A stretch of 64,000 bases of DNA from Desulfobacteraceae bacterium (GTDB taxonomy: Bacteria; Desulfobacterota; Desulfobacteria; Desulfobacterales; Desulfobacteraceae), in assembly GCA_016743945.1 (NCBI GenBank), contig JADGFI010000004.1, positions 268,484 through 332,483 on the forward strand. The letters run 5' to 3'. The stretch's first letter is position 1; each line of letters begins with the position of its first letter. Both the position numbers and the translations under genes were made by a program. The notes under the pieces were generated by a model. That model saw only the letters and a program-made list of their open reading frames with translations, made no database searches and was not told where the DNA came from. Shown here one piece after another: positions 1-8,350 of this stretch.

Positions 1-1
1 A

Positions 2-1600
2 AAATTAAAGCGGGTGGTCCGACACATTAAATTGTCCATGGAACAAGCCGGGTATGCAGATGAACCGGATCGAATCAAAAAACTTTTCAATATCCTTTAT
101 GATATTGATGCCTTGAAAAAAATGTACACGGTACGGCCGCTCAAATCCAGGATCGGAAGCGACTCAACCGGGAAATCCCACCAGGCATACGGGATGGGGT
201 TTGGCATCGTTGATACCCTGACTTCCCGGGCCATGCACCAAATCCAAACGAGTGTGGGCAACCGGTTGATTCTTCCGGCAAAGAGCAATGTGAGTCAGCG
301 GATGACCTTTTTCCCTGTCAATGAGATAAGCCGGGGGGGTAAATGGATTATGAACGCCTTAAAATGGTTGCCCTTTGATCAAATTATTTCCGTGAAAAAA
401 AGGGAATGGGTTCTGGATTCCTTTTCTCTGGATATGAAAAGCTGCGGCAATATCGTCACCCTTGGCGGCATTCAAAAAGATACCAGAAATGGTCTGGGGC
501 TGGCCGTATCCACTGGTGGGAAAAAGTCCAGGGCCAACTCATGGAAAAATCTCAATACAAAGTTTAAAAACTGCCTGAAAATTCTGATTGGATTTGTTCC
601 TGCATTTGTCTGTTTCTCCCTCACCAAAGACTGGTGGTTCCTGGCCTATTTCGGTGCCTTTATCTGGTTCGGGATCACAGGTTTCAGGGTTGTTTTACAG
701 TCGGTTCTCGGCGGAGGCGGTATCAATCGGTCCTCTTTGCTCAAATGGAATGATTATGTCAGTTGGGAAAGATTGACAGATGCCTTGCTATATACCGGTT
801 TCTCAGTGCCGCTTTTGGATTATGTGGTCAAAACACTGGTCCTTGAACGGGCCTTTGGCATCACCGTGGCTGCAAGTCCCTTAATTCTCTATTCGGTTAT
901 GGGGCTTGCCAACGGCATTTATCTTTCTTCCCACAACACCTTTCGCGGGATGCCCAAGGGGGCGATCACCGGTAATTTTTTCAGAAGTATCCTGGCCATT
1001 CCCGTGGCAGTTCTTTTCAACAGCTTGATCGGTGCGATTTTGATGTTTTTCAATACCCCCGGGGTGGAGGGGATTCTTCAAAGATGGGCGGCGATTATTT
1101 CAAAAGCGGCTTCCGATACGGTGGCAGGGCTCATTGAGGGAACCGTAGATAGGTTCCAGAACATGGATCTTAGAAAAAGGGACATCCAAAAAAAATTTTC
1201 AGACCTGTTTGAAACCTATTCCCGCCTGGAACTTCTTTTTCCTGAAACTGAGGAACTCAAGATCCTTGAAAAACCTACCTTCTTGTTTTGTAACAAAAAT
1301 TCCGAGGTAAAGGATCTGGCGGTCATGATCATTATCAATTCCCTGGACCTGTTTTATTTCTGGATGTACCTGCCCAGGGCAAGGATGACCATGCTGGATA
1401 TGGTGGCCCGCCTCACACCGGAAGAAAAAATCATATTTTTGCAATCCCAGAAACTGCTGGAACAAGAGCAATTTATCAGCCGGCTTTTTGTGGACGGAAT
1501 CCTTGGAAAAAATTTCTCCCGGCCCCTGTCTTTTTACCTGATCACCTATGGAAAATATCTATCCGCCTTAGAAACTTCTGAAATCAGGCAGCGAATTTAG
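2..1600 (+). CDS. C-terminal part of a large membrane protein, function unknown (5' partial)
   Basis: The frame is open to the left edge of the window with no stop, so the gene very likely begins outside. An internal GTG at 14 is the first possible start seen. The first ~180 residues look soluble and polar. Hydrophobic segments follow at about residues 185-235, 255-305 and 325-350, then a charged soluble tail of about 170 residues. I recognise no catalytic motif and cannot name the family. The next gene is 345 nt downstream, so this gene probably ends its transcription unit. Confidence 0.6.
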   Translation, partial: KLKRVVRHIKLSMEQAGYADEPDRIKKLFNILYDIDALKKMYTVRPLKSRIGSDSTGKSHQAYGMGFGIVDTLTSRAMHQIQTSVGNRLILPAKSNVSQRMTFFPVNEISRGGKWIMNALKWLPFDQIISVKKREWVLDSFSLDMKSCGNIVTLGGIQKDTRNGLGLAVSTGGKKSRANSWKNLNTKFKNCLKILIGFVPAFVCFSLTKDWWFLAYFGAFIWFGITGFRVVLQSVLGGGGINRSSLLKWNDYVSWERLTDALLYTGFSVPLLDYVVKTLVLERAFGITVAASPLILYSVMGLANGIYLSSHNTFRGMPKGAITGNFFRSILAIPVAVLFNSLIGAILMFFNTPGVEGILQRWAAIISKAASDTVAGLIEGTVDRFQNMDLRKRDIQKKFSDLFETYSRLELLFPETEELKILEKPTFLFCNKNSEVKDLAVMIIINSLDLFYFWMYLPRARMTMLDMVARLTPEEKIIFLQSQKLLEQEQFISRLFVDGILGKNFSRPLSFYLITYGKYLSALETSEIRQRI

Positions 1601-1944
1601 TGTCAGATAATTTTACAGTTTGTTAATTAATACGTTGGTTACAACCCTCTTTTTATGATTCCAATGGTCCAATTCCATTGAATTTCTCTCACCCAATGAA
1701 ATATCCCAGGGCCGCGCTGAATTCAAATTTACAAGGATCTACAAGGTTAATGAGCTTGAAGCGCATTGTATGAAAAAAGTTATTCTTTCCCGGGACGGGT
1801 TGTTAAATCTTGGCACATAAATTGAAAGTAATAATTATTAAAAGACATGATTAAAAGACAATACACCAAGAAAGTTTAAGAATTAATTTTATTGTCAAAA
1901 AATGCAGGATAACCATTATTAGAAGAAAAAAAAAAAAAAACATC
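1601..1944. other. Intergenic region, AT-rich, with a weak sigma-54-like element
   Basis: No convincing gene is seen. There is a small inverted repeat (CAATGG at 1662-1667, CCATTG at 1675-1680). TGGCAC at 1811-1816 is followed after 5 nt by TTGA at 1822-1825, which resembles a -24/-12 promoter with an imperfect -12 element. A run of A residues lies at about 1926-1940, just before the next start codon. Confidence 0.5.
1811..1825 (+). promoter_or_regulatory. Possible sigma-54 promoter (imperfect -12)
   Basis: TGGCAC-N5-TTGA fits the -24 box exactly and the -12 box (TTGC) at three of four bases. The same imperfect form occurs upstream of the kinases at 12654 and 16376. It would start transcription near 1837, about 108 nt before the PstS-like gene. 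This is inference from the motif alone. Confidence 0.3.
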
Positions 1945-2751
1945 ATGAAAAAAACGGTGAATGTATCAAGTTTAATGGTTGTAAGTTTGTTGGTATTGTG
2001 GGCCATTGTGCCACTGGCTGTGGCAAATGCGAATCAAGGATTGCGTTACAGCTGCTCAGCTCAAGTGTATGAGGCATTTGAAAACACAAGGCTGGAAGCC
2101 TTTACAAAGGAAACCGGTATACCCATTGATTTGTTTGTTGCATCATCGCAATCTTGTGTGTATCGGGTGATGCAAGATATGACTGACATCGGCAGTACCG
2201 TGAGAGCACTATACAGGCGCCACAAGGATCACGGGCTGATTGAAACACCTTTTTGCAAAGATCCGCTGGCAATTATTACCAATAAAGCAGCTGTGGTTAA
2301 TGCTTTAACTAGCGAACAACTCCGGCAAATATTTTCCGGCGGAATCACAAATTGGAAAGAAGTGGGTGGACCCGATCTGTCGATTACCCTTGTTGTCCCC
2401 GGTAATGACACGGGTGCCCATAAAAATTTTAGGCAGATGGTGATGAAACACAAAGACATACAATATGATTATTTAACCTATAAATCCACCCGGGTTCTGG
2501 AAGCAGTTGAGGCATTGCCTCTGGGCGCCATATCCTTTATTTCCAGAGGTGCTCAGATTACCCATCCAAAGATAAAGGTATTGAGCATTGATGGCAACAA
2601 ACCAGGCGATAAAGACTATCCTTACTACCAGATATTTTATCTGGCTTCCAAGGGAGAGCCCACTGGATCGGTTAAGATATTTGTTGATTTCATTAAATCT
2701 AAAACGGGAAGATCTCTTCTCCTGGAAAGAGGAATGCTGCCCATTGACTAA
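1945..2751 (+). CDS. PstS-like periplasmic substrate-binding protein
   Basis: This 268-residue protein has a typical signal peptide: a basic start (MKKT), a hydrophobic core to about residue 25, and an A-x-A cleavage site before NQGLRY. The mature part matches the phosphate-type ABC binding protein fold, with the family's DPLAIITNK stretch, FSGGITNWKEVGG, PGNDTGAH and a GAISF segment. No permease or ATPase genes are adjacent. Instead a histidine kinase and an NtrC regulator follow, so it may present its ligand to the kinase rather than feed a transporter. The ligand is unknown: phosphate, another oxyanion such as tungstate/sulfate, or a small acid are all possible. The ribosome site is weak, in an A-rich stretch. 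Confidence 0.8.
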   Translation: MKKTVNVSSLMVVSLLVLWAIVPLAVANANQGLRYSCSAQVYEAFENTRLEAFTKETGIPIDLFVASSQSCVYRVMQDMTDIGSTVRALYRRHKDHGLIETPFCKDPLAIITNKAAVVNALTSEQLRQIFSGGITNWKEVGGPDLSITLVVPGNDTGAHKNFRQMVMKHKDIQYDYLTYKSTRVLEAVEALPLGAISFISRGAQITHPKIKVLSIDGNKPGDKDYPYYQIFYLASKGEPTGSVKIFVDFIKSKTGRSLLLERGMLPID

Positions 2752-2796
2752 TCGGTGTAGAAGAATCGAATAAAAGATAATCCAATTGCAAATTAA

Positions 2797-2835
2797 ATTC
2801 CAGCCCCTTTTCCTACCGGGAATGGGGGCTGGAAT
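2797..2835 (+). terminator. Strong intergenic hairpin between binding protein and kinase genes
   Basis: An 11-bp perfect stem (ATTCCAGCCCC at 2797-2807 with GGGGCTGGAAT at 2825-2835) closes a 17-nt loop. No T run follows, so it may be a partial terminator or an mRNA-stabilising hairpin. Such a hairpin would let the abundant binding protein be made in excess over the kinase. Confidence 0.45.
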
Positions 2836-2847
2836 ACAGAAAGCGTA

Positions 2848-5034
2848 ATGGTTTTGGAAAAATTAAATATTGACAAAATTCAAGCGTTTAACCTTAACCC
2901 TTCCTCTAAGCACCAGCGAACGGGGATGGCAAAAAGTATTATTATAATTGTTTCGTTTACTGCGCTTCTTTTTGTGGCGGCCAGCGCGGTCATGTCCCAG
3001 TGGTCCATCGAGGAGATGTGCAAGATTGTCCGTGTGCAGTTCAATGAAGAGCAGATGGTTATTGCGAACAATGTAAAAAGCTTTATTGAAAGAGAGTTCT
3101 CCTTGTTGGAAAGAGAAATCTTCCTTCTTTCCCATGAAATTGAAAGGAACGAAGATCCGGTCAGATCGATGCGATCAACCCTGGCCCGACTGGTTGAATG
3201 CGGCATCACCACAATTGAAATTCGTGATATGGATGCCAACCTTGTATATTCGGGGCACCCATTCGGCAAAGAAGTTTTTCGTTTTCCCCTGGAAAAAAGT
3301 TTGCCCCTTCCACTGGATTTTGATTTTAAGCAAGGAAAAACAGGTCAATTGAGATTCTCAAAGCCGCAAATAACCCCTTCGGGAATATCTGTAATATTGG
3401 TGTTACCCATCGGCCAAAGCGGTTCACGCGTCATCATTTGTCATGTTAATATTTCATGGCTCCTGGGTCCCTACCTGAAAAACATCAGGTCCGGAAAGAC
3501 AGGGTATACATGGATTATCGACGGTGAAGGCCGTTTCCTTTTTCATCCCATCGTCTCATTCACAGGAAAGGATGCTTTCCTGGCAAGAAAACAAAAAGAT
3601 CATAACATCTCCTTTGTTGAGATTAACAAGATACAAAAAGAAAAAATGCTTAGGGGTGATGAAGGGGTCGGTCGGTATATTTCAGGATGGCACAGGGGGC
3701 TTACCGGTAAGATGGAAAAACTGATTGCTTACACCCCTGTGTTAATTTCTAATCTTCCGGTTCAAAAGTGGTCCATCGCGGTTGTTGCACCTGTTTGGGA
3801 AATAGAGGAAGCGGTGAGAGATAAATACATGCATCAGTTTCTGGTTCAGCTGGCCGTTATATTTACCATCATAGCAGGTGCGTCGATCATTATGTTTCTT
3901 GAAGTGAAATGGTCCCGGCATATGGAAAATGAGGTCAACAGGCAGACTGAAGAACTCGTAAAATCCGAGGCAAACTATCGATACTTGGTGGAAAGTGCCG
4001 AAGATTTCATTTTCACCGTTGACGCAAATGGCAAATTTTTGTCCATGAACAGCTTTACTTCCAATTTTTTTACATCCACGGTTGACAATCATCTGGGCAA
4101 CGGACTGTCATCCCTATTTCCGGAAGAAATAAGCCAACGGCTTCAGGAACTTATCCGCACAGTCTTTCAAAGTAAAAAGAGCATTAGAAAGGAATCCGCC
4201 TTTGTCCATGACGGCATGAAGATATTTATAGATACCAACCTGGTGCCCGTGCGCAGTGATAAAGGAGACATAAACTCTGTGCTTTGCATCGCAAGGGACA
4301 TAACCGAAGCCAAAAAACTTGAGCGTCACCTGATACACACTGAAAAACTGGCTTCGCTTGGTACCCTGGCCGCAGGCGTTGCCCATGAAATCAACAATCC
4401 CCTTGGGGTTATCCTGGGGTTTTGTGACCTTATGCTCCGGAAAAAAGACCCCTCTTTTCAGGATTATAAAGACCTTAAAATAATAGAACGCCAGGGATTT
4501 AATTGTAAAGAAATTGTGGAAAACCTCCTGGGCTTTGTCCGCACTGGAGAAGACAATCATCACAGTCAGACCAATTTGAATCTTTGCCTTGAAGACACCA
4601 TCAAGATAGTGCGGCACCGTTTTGAAAAAGAGGGAATTATTTTGTCCATGGAATTTTCAAACACCATCCCCCTTATCCTGGGCGATTTCAGAAAGCTGCA
4701 GCAGGTATTTTTAAATTTGATCAACAACGCTGCCGACGCCATGCCCCAGGGCGGGAAATTGACAATCCGGACATTTATGGACGATCATGATCACATGGTC
4801 TCAGTACAATTTCAGGACCAGGGGATTGCAATAGAGGACAAGGACATGGACCATATATTCGAACCTTTTTTCACCACCAAGCCGGAAGGCAGGGGAACAG
4901 GGCTCGGACTTTTTGTCAGTTACGGCATCATCACTGGTTTAGACGGAACCATGGAGTGTGAAAGCCAAAAACACGCTTGCGCCGATGCCGCTTGTGGTAC
5001 CGTTTTTACCGTAAAACTGAGGGGAATCTCGTGA
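2848..5034 (+). CDS. Membrane sensor histidine kinase (Cache-PAS-HisKA-HATPase)
   Basis: This 728-residue protein has a first membrane helix at about 29-50, an extracytoplasmic Cache-like domain to about 330, a second helix at about 333-353, then a PAS domain (about 372-490). The HisKA box is AHEINNPLG with His at about 513. The ATPase domain has an N box (INNAADAM, about 626), DQGIAIED and GRGTGLGLF (about 680). All kinase motifs are intact. The NtrC gene follows after 9 nt, so the two form a cognate pair. The preceding PstS-like gene may supply the ligand-bound protein it reads. The ribosome site is weak and a hairpin lies just upstream, so expression may be held low. Confidence 0.9.
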   Translation: MVLEKLNIDKIQAFNLNPSSKHQRTGMAKSIIIIVSFTALLFVAASAVMSQWSIEEMCKIVRVQFNEEQMVIANNVKSFIEREFSLLEREIFLLSHEIERNEDPVRSMRSTLARLVECGITTIEIRDMDANLVYSGHPFGKEVFRFPLEKSLPLPLDFDFKQGKTGQLRFSKPQITPSGISVILVLPIGQSGSRVIICHVNISWLLGPYLKNIRSGKTGYTWIIDGEGRFLFHPIVSFTGKDAFLARKQKDHNISFVEINKIQKEKMLRGDEGVGRYISGWHRGLTGKMEKLIAYTPVLISNLPVQKWSIAVVAPVWEIEEAVRDKYMHQFLVQLAVIFTIIAGASIIMFLEVKWSRHMENEVNRQTEELVKSEANYRYLVESAEDFIFTVDANGKFLSMNSFTSNFFTSTVDNHLGNGLSSLFPEEISQRLQELIRTVFQSKKSIRKESAFVHDGMKIFIDTNLVPVRSDKGDINSVLCIARDITEAKKLERHLIHTEKLASLGTLAAGVAHEINNPLGVILGFCDLMLRKKDPSFQDYKDLKIIERQGFNCKEIVENLLGFVRTGEDNHHSQTNLNLCLEDTIKIVRHRFEKEGIILSMEFSNTIPLILGDFRKLQQVFLNLINNAADAMPQGGKLTIRTFMDDHDHMVSVQFQDQGIAIEDKDMDHIFEPFFTTKPEGRGTGLGLFVSYGIITGLDGTMECESQKHACADAACGTVFTVKLRGIS

Positions 5035-5043
5035 GGAGGATCG

Positions 5044-6462
5044 ATGAAGGGACGCATTTTAGTCGTTGACGATGAAAAGGATATGCTGATGCTGCTGGAC
5101 AGGATTATTTCGGAAGATACCCATTACGAGACTGTCACGGAAAATAACCCGAAAAAAGCGCTGGAAATATTTAAGAAAGAAGATTTTGACCTTGTCATGA
5201 CAGACCTGAAGATGCCCGGTATGTCCGGGATCAATCTGATGGAAAAAATAAGGGAAATCCGGTCCGATGTGTCGGTTATCATCCTTACCGCCTTTGCCAC
5301 CATTGAGACGGCAGTGGAAGCCACACAAAAAGGAGCTGTCGACTATCTGACAAAACCTTTCCGCAGGGAGAGGCTTCTTGTCACCCTTGACAAGGCCATG
5401 AAATGGCAGCATGTCATCAGGGAAAATAAACGGCTGCACTGTGCCCTTGACAAAAAAAACGATCTTTCGATCATCGGTTCAACTGCTGCAATGGCAACGG
5501 TTTTTGACCGTATCCGCAAGGCGGCCCCCACAAACGGAACCGTCCTGATCACCGGCCCCACCGGAACGGGAAAAGAACTTGTGGCCAGGGCTGTCCATCA
5601 GAACAGCAACAGGCGGTCTAAAAAACTGGTGACCATAAATTGTACGGCCATTCTGGAAAATATGATTGAAAGCGAGTTGTTCGGACATGTGAAGGGCGCC
5701 TTTACCGGTGCAGCCACAGACAAGAAGGGGCTGGTTGAAGCGGCGGATGGGGGTACTCTTTTTCTCGATGAAATCGGGGACTTAAAACCCGGTCTTCAGA
5801 CACGCATTCTCAGGCTGCTCCAGGAGGGAGAATATAGACCCGTCGGGAGCGTTGTTACCAAAAAAGCCGACCTCAGATTCATTGCGGCCACAAACAAAAA
5901 TCTTGAACAGGCCATCAGGGAAAACACCTTCAGGGAGGATCTGTTTTACCGCCTGAACGTCATCCGTTTAGAAATACCGCCTCTAAAGGACAGAGCCGAG
6001 GATATTCCGCTTCTTTGCCACCATTTTTTCAACAAATATTGTGTATTGAACGGGAAGACTATTAAAGGAATCGCACCCTCTGCCATACAGGCCTTGACAG
6101 CAAGACAATTCCCAGGAAACATCCGGGAACTTGAAAATATCATTGAACGGGGAATTATTTTTTGTGCCGGCGATACACTGACCCTTTCTGATCTGGGGCT
6201 TTCCAGCCCCGGGGAGAATCTTGTTTCCGGGTTAAGCCCTTGGGTTAACTCAAAAGCTTCCACAATAAATTTCAAAGATGCCAAAGAAGAAAGCCTTCGG
6301 TTTTTCCACGAACACTATGTCAGGACCCTGCTAAAGGAAAACAACGGCAACATCAGCAAGGCAGCGCAAATTGCAGGAATCCAGAGGCAATACCTCCATC
6401 GGCTCATGAAAGATTCGAATATTGCGGCGGATGAATTCAGGGGGGGCAAATACACCCCCTGA
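5044..6462 (+). CDS. Sigma-54-dependent response regulator, NtrC family
   Basis: The 472 residues form a receiver (phospho-acceptor D54 in MTDLKMPG, K in TKPF), an AAA+ domain and a Fis-type DNA-binding helix. Walker A is GPTGTGKE (about 170), the sigma-54 contact loop GAFTGA is at about 218, and Walker B is FLDEIGD (about 240). The C-terminal helix-turn-helix is [20 protein letters not shown]. The GAGGAGG ribosome site overlaps the end of the kinase gene 9 nt upstream. It should be phosphorylated by that kinase and activate sigma-54 promoters. The downstream TauE/SafE gene has a TGGTAC-N5-TTGT element and is a possible target. Confidence 0.93.
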   Translation: MKGRILVVDDEKDMLMLLDRIISEDTHYETVTENNPKKALEIFKKEDFDLVMTDLKMPGMSGINLMEKIREIRSDVSVIILTAFATIETAVEATQKGAVDYLTKPFRRERLLVTLDKAMKWQHVIRENKRLHCALDKKNDLSIIGSTAAMATVFDRIRKAAPTNGTVLITGPTGTGKELVARAVHQNSNRRSKKLVTINCTAILENMIESELFGHVKGAFTGAATDKKGLVEAADGGTLFLDEIGDLKPGLQTRILRLLQEGEYRPVGSVVTKKADLRFIAATNKNLEQAIRENTFREDLFYRLNVIRLEIPPLKDRAEDIPLLCHHFFNKYCVLNGKTIKGIAPSAIQALTARQFPGNIRELENIIERGIIFCAGDTLTLSDLGLSSPGENLVSGLSPWVNSKASTINFKDAKEESLRFFHEHYVRTLLKENNGNISKAAQIAGIQRQYLHRLMKDSNIAADEFRGGKYTP

Positions 6463-6471
6463 TAAAAAGGC

Positions 6472-6490
6472 TGTCACCCATGAAGTGACA
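6472..6490 (+). terminator. Short hairpin after the NtrC gene
   Basis: TGTCAC (6472-6477) and GTGACA (6485-6490) form a 6-bp stem with a 7-nt loop, 10 nt after the stop. No T run follows. It is weak on its own but sits just before the larger hairpin at 6508. Confidence 0.3.
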
Positions 6491-6507
6491 CCTATTAATC
6501 GCACCTG

Positions 6508-6561
6508 TCCACCACCAGGTTTTATCCATTGATATCCTCTGGATGCCGGTGGATTTTTTTT
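6508..6561 (+). terminator. Probable Rho-independent terminator
   Basis: TCCACC (6508-6513) pairs with GGTGGA (6548-6553), with an inner ATCCA/TGGAT stem, and is followed by an eight-T run at about 6553-6561. It would end the kinase-NtrC transcript before the carrier gene. Confidence 0.5.
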
Positions 6562-6618
6562 GAGAGTTTTAACTGTATAATCGAGATCTTATCAATTATT
6601 TTTGTTCCTCCTCCATTC

Positions 6619-6633
6619 TGGTACATTATTTGT
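6619..6633 (+). promoter_or_regulatory. Possible sigma-54 promoter before the TauE/SafE gene
   Basis: TGGTAC at 6619-6624, five bases, then TTGT at 6630-6633. Spacing is right for -24/-12, but each box has one mismatch. It lies about 90 nt before the start codon and just after a terminator. An NtrC gene is immediately upstream. Confidence 0.3.
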
Positions 6634-6723
6634 AATCCTCCTTTGTATAAAGGAATGCCGACAGGAAAAGTATGGGTCGAAATTCTAAAATTAATTTTTA
6701 TTATGGAAGTAAGGAGGAACAAT

Positions 6724-7764
6724 ATGGGAGCTAAAAAAAAAATAACAGGTTTTGAAGTGGCCCGTGAACTGGAAGAAAACAAACAGACGATTGGGGAGCG
6801 GTTTATCCCCGAGTGGCGTCATATACGTGCTGCCCTGGGAGGTATATTTGTTTTTTTCCTGGTTTTCCTGTTGGGTGTGTGGCTTGCGGGAAACCCCTTT
6901 GAAGCCACCGTTAGAATCCAGTCCGACTGGGTATTGGCCCACGGACTCCAGGGAAATGACTGGACCATTATCTGGAGTGTGGTCTTGTTGGCGGCATTCT
7001 TCGAGTTCATGGACGCATCCGCAGGCATGGGGTTTGGAACAGCATTGACACCCATCCTCCTTGTGCTGGGATTCGATCCCAAACAGATCGTGCCCGCTGT
7101 TATGATTCAGCAGGGTATGGCAGGTCTTGTGGGGGCTTTTCTTCACAGGGAGTTTGAGAACGTGGAATGGAAATTTTCCCCCATGTCCGAAACCGTAAAA
7201 CTCTGGATTATCATAGCGGTGACAGGGTGTCTTGCGGTATCCGCATCCATCATCGGTATTTATAAGTTTTTCCCTGTCGATAAAGTCTGGATCAAGCTCT
7301 ATGTGGCCATCCTTCTTGTGATGATGGGGTTTGTTTCGCTCTGGAGCGCCGGAAAAGACAGGCCCTACAAGCCCAATAAGATGATAGGGTTCGCATTCCT
7401 GGCAGGATTCAACAAGGGGGTTGGCGGCGGTGGATACGGCCCGGTTGTTACCATTGGCGGCCTTCTTTCAGGCGTGCCGGTTAAAAGTATGCTTGCGGTA
7501 ACGGCCATCTGTGAGGGAACAGTCTCCACCTTTGCAATTATTGTCTGGCTGGCCCTTTTGACAAGCGGTGTTCAGATTGACTATATCATGCTGCCCTCCT
7601 TTATGCTGGCAACCATGTTTTCTGCCATCGCAGCTCCTTATATGACAAGGGTGTTTCCGGAGAAACTATGGAAAATAATCGTGCCGGCCTATTGTTGCAT
7701 TGTTGCAGTCATCTGTTTTTACAAGATAGGACCCAGCATCTACGCCAAACTGATCGGCGGTTAA
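6724..7764 (+). CDS. TauE/SafE-family membrane carrier
   Basis: A 346-residue protein with about eight hydrophobic segments. It is alignable to the TauE/SafE (sulfite/organosulfur exporter) family by its two-repeat layout, each repeat starting with a conserved small-residue stretch (GMGFGTALTP near residue 100; NKGVGGGGYGPV near residue 235). I chose ATG 6724 because AAGGAGG lies 7 nt upstream; an in-frame ATG at 6529 has no ribosome site and would add an unlikely leader. Substrates in this family include sulfite, sulfonates and possibly sulfate. It is followed by a hairpin and a small membrane protein gene. Confidence 0.87.
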   Translation: MGAKKKITGFEVARELEENKQTIGERFIPEWRHIRAALGGIFVFFLVFLLGVWLAGNPFEATVRIQSDWVLAHGLQGNDWTIIWSVVLLAAFFEFMDASAGMGFGTALTPILLVLGFDPKQIVPAVMIQQGMAGLVGAFLHREFENVEWKFSPMSETVKLWIIIAVTGCLAVSASIIGIYKFFPVDKVWIKLYVAILLVMMGFVSLWSAGKDRPYKPNKMIGFAFLAGFNKGVGGGGYGPVVTIGGLLSGVPVKSMLAVTAICEGTVSTFAIIVWLALLTSGVQIDYIMLPSFMLATMFSAIAAPYMTRVFPEKLWKIIVPAYCCIVAVICFYKIGPSIYAKLIGG

Positions 7765-7772
7765 CCTCATCA

Positions 7773-7799
7773 CTTCCTCCCCTGAAAACGGGGAGGAAG
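7773..7799 (+). terminator. Perfect 10-bp hairpin after the carrier gene
   Basis: CTTCCTCCCC (7773-7782) and GGGGAGGAAG (7790-7799) form a perfect stem with a 7-nt loop. A residues follow rather than T residues, so it may stabilise or process the mRNA between the two genes rather than end it. Confidence 0.45.
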
Positions 7800-7821
7800 A
7801 AAAACAATAAGGAAATATGAT

Positions 7822-8178
7822 ATGAACGATAGCCCGATGAACCAATACATCCGGAAACGGACCCAAAGCTTTGGCCTGTCAATGATTGTAATGGGCGGAT
7901 CATTTTTTCTATATTACCTGGGACTCTTTGGCAATGTGGAAGGACCGCTGTCACCGGAAAATATAGGAGATTTTCTGACAGGCATGGGGGTTGAAAAAAT
8001 TCATATGCTGATGTCTTTTCTTTCTTTTTTTATTATAGCACTGACATGGAACCATATTTTTAATCTGGTTATCCATATCATGGGTTCTGATTTTAAACCT
8101 GTTAAAAAAGGGGTTATCAGCCATACTATATGGGTTGTCGCCTTGATGTTCTGTGCTATAATACAATATTGCTCATAA
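7822..8178 (+). CDS. Small membrane protein of unknown function
   Basis: A 118-residue protein with three likely membrane helices (about residues 18-38, 58-80 and 95-115). It starts 57 nt after the TauE/SafE gene, in the same direction, with an AAGGAAA ribosome site. I do not recognise the family. Its position suggests co-expression with the carrier and a helper or subunit role, but nothing in the sequence proves this. Confidence 0.65.
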   Translation: MNDSPMNQYIRKRTQSFGLSMIVMGGSFFLYYLGLFGNVEGPLSPENIGDFLTGMGVEKIHMLMSFLSFFIIALTWNHIFNLVIHIMGSDFKPVKKGVISHTIWVVALMFCAIIQYCS

Positions 8179-8298
8179 CCGTTTAACTTTCGGGCTTGCA
8201 TTTGAGGAATGTGGGTCGAATACGAATCTGTGTTCACGAATTCATGCGCCAAAAAGATTGGGGCACCTCCTCTTTCGTGTTCACTGCGCATGTATCCA

Positions 8299-8327
8299 TT
8301 GACTTGGATCAAGTCCGAAAGTTATTA
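8299..8327 (+). promoter_or_regulatory. Likely promoter with a CRP/FNR-like palindrome over its -35
   Basis: TTGACT (8299-8304), a 17-nt spacer and TTATTA (8322-8327) make a sigma-70-like promoter. The -35 lies in a palindrome: GACTTG at 8301-8306 and CAAGTC at 8310-8315. TTGAC-N4-ATCAA at 8299-8312 differs at one base from the TTGAT-N4-ATCAA site of FNR-type regulators. Binding there would cover the -35 and likely repress. Confidence 0.4.
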
Positions 8328-8350
8328 AAATGTTTCAGGAGGTTCAGGGT

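Noticed and set aside
1926..1940. A-run before the PstS-like gene as a frameshift site
   Set aside because: It lies outside the coding region, so slippage would have no effect on the protein.
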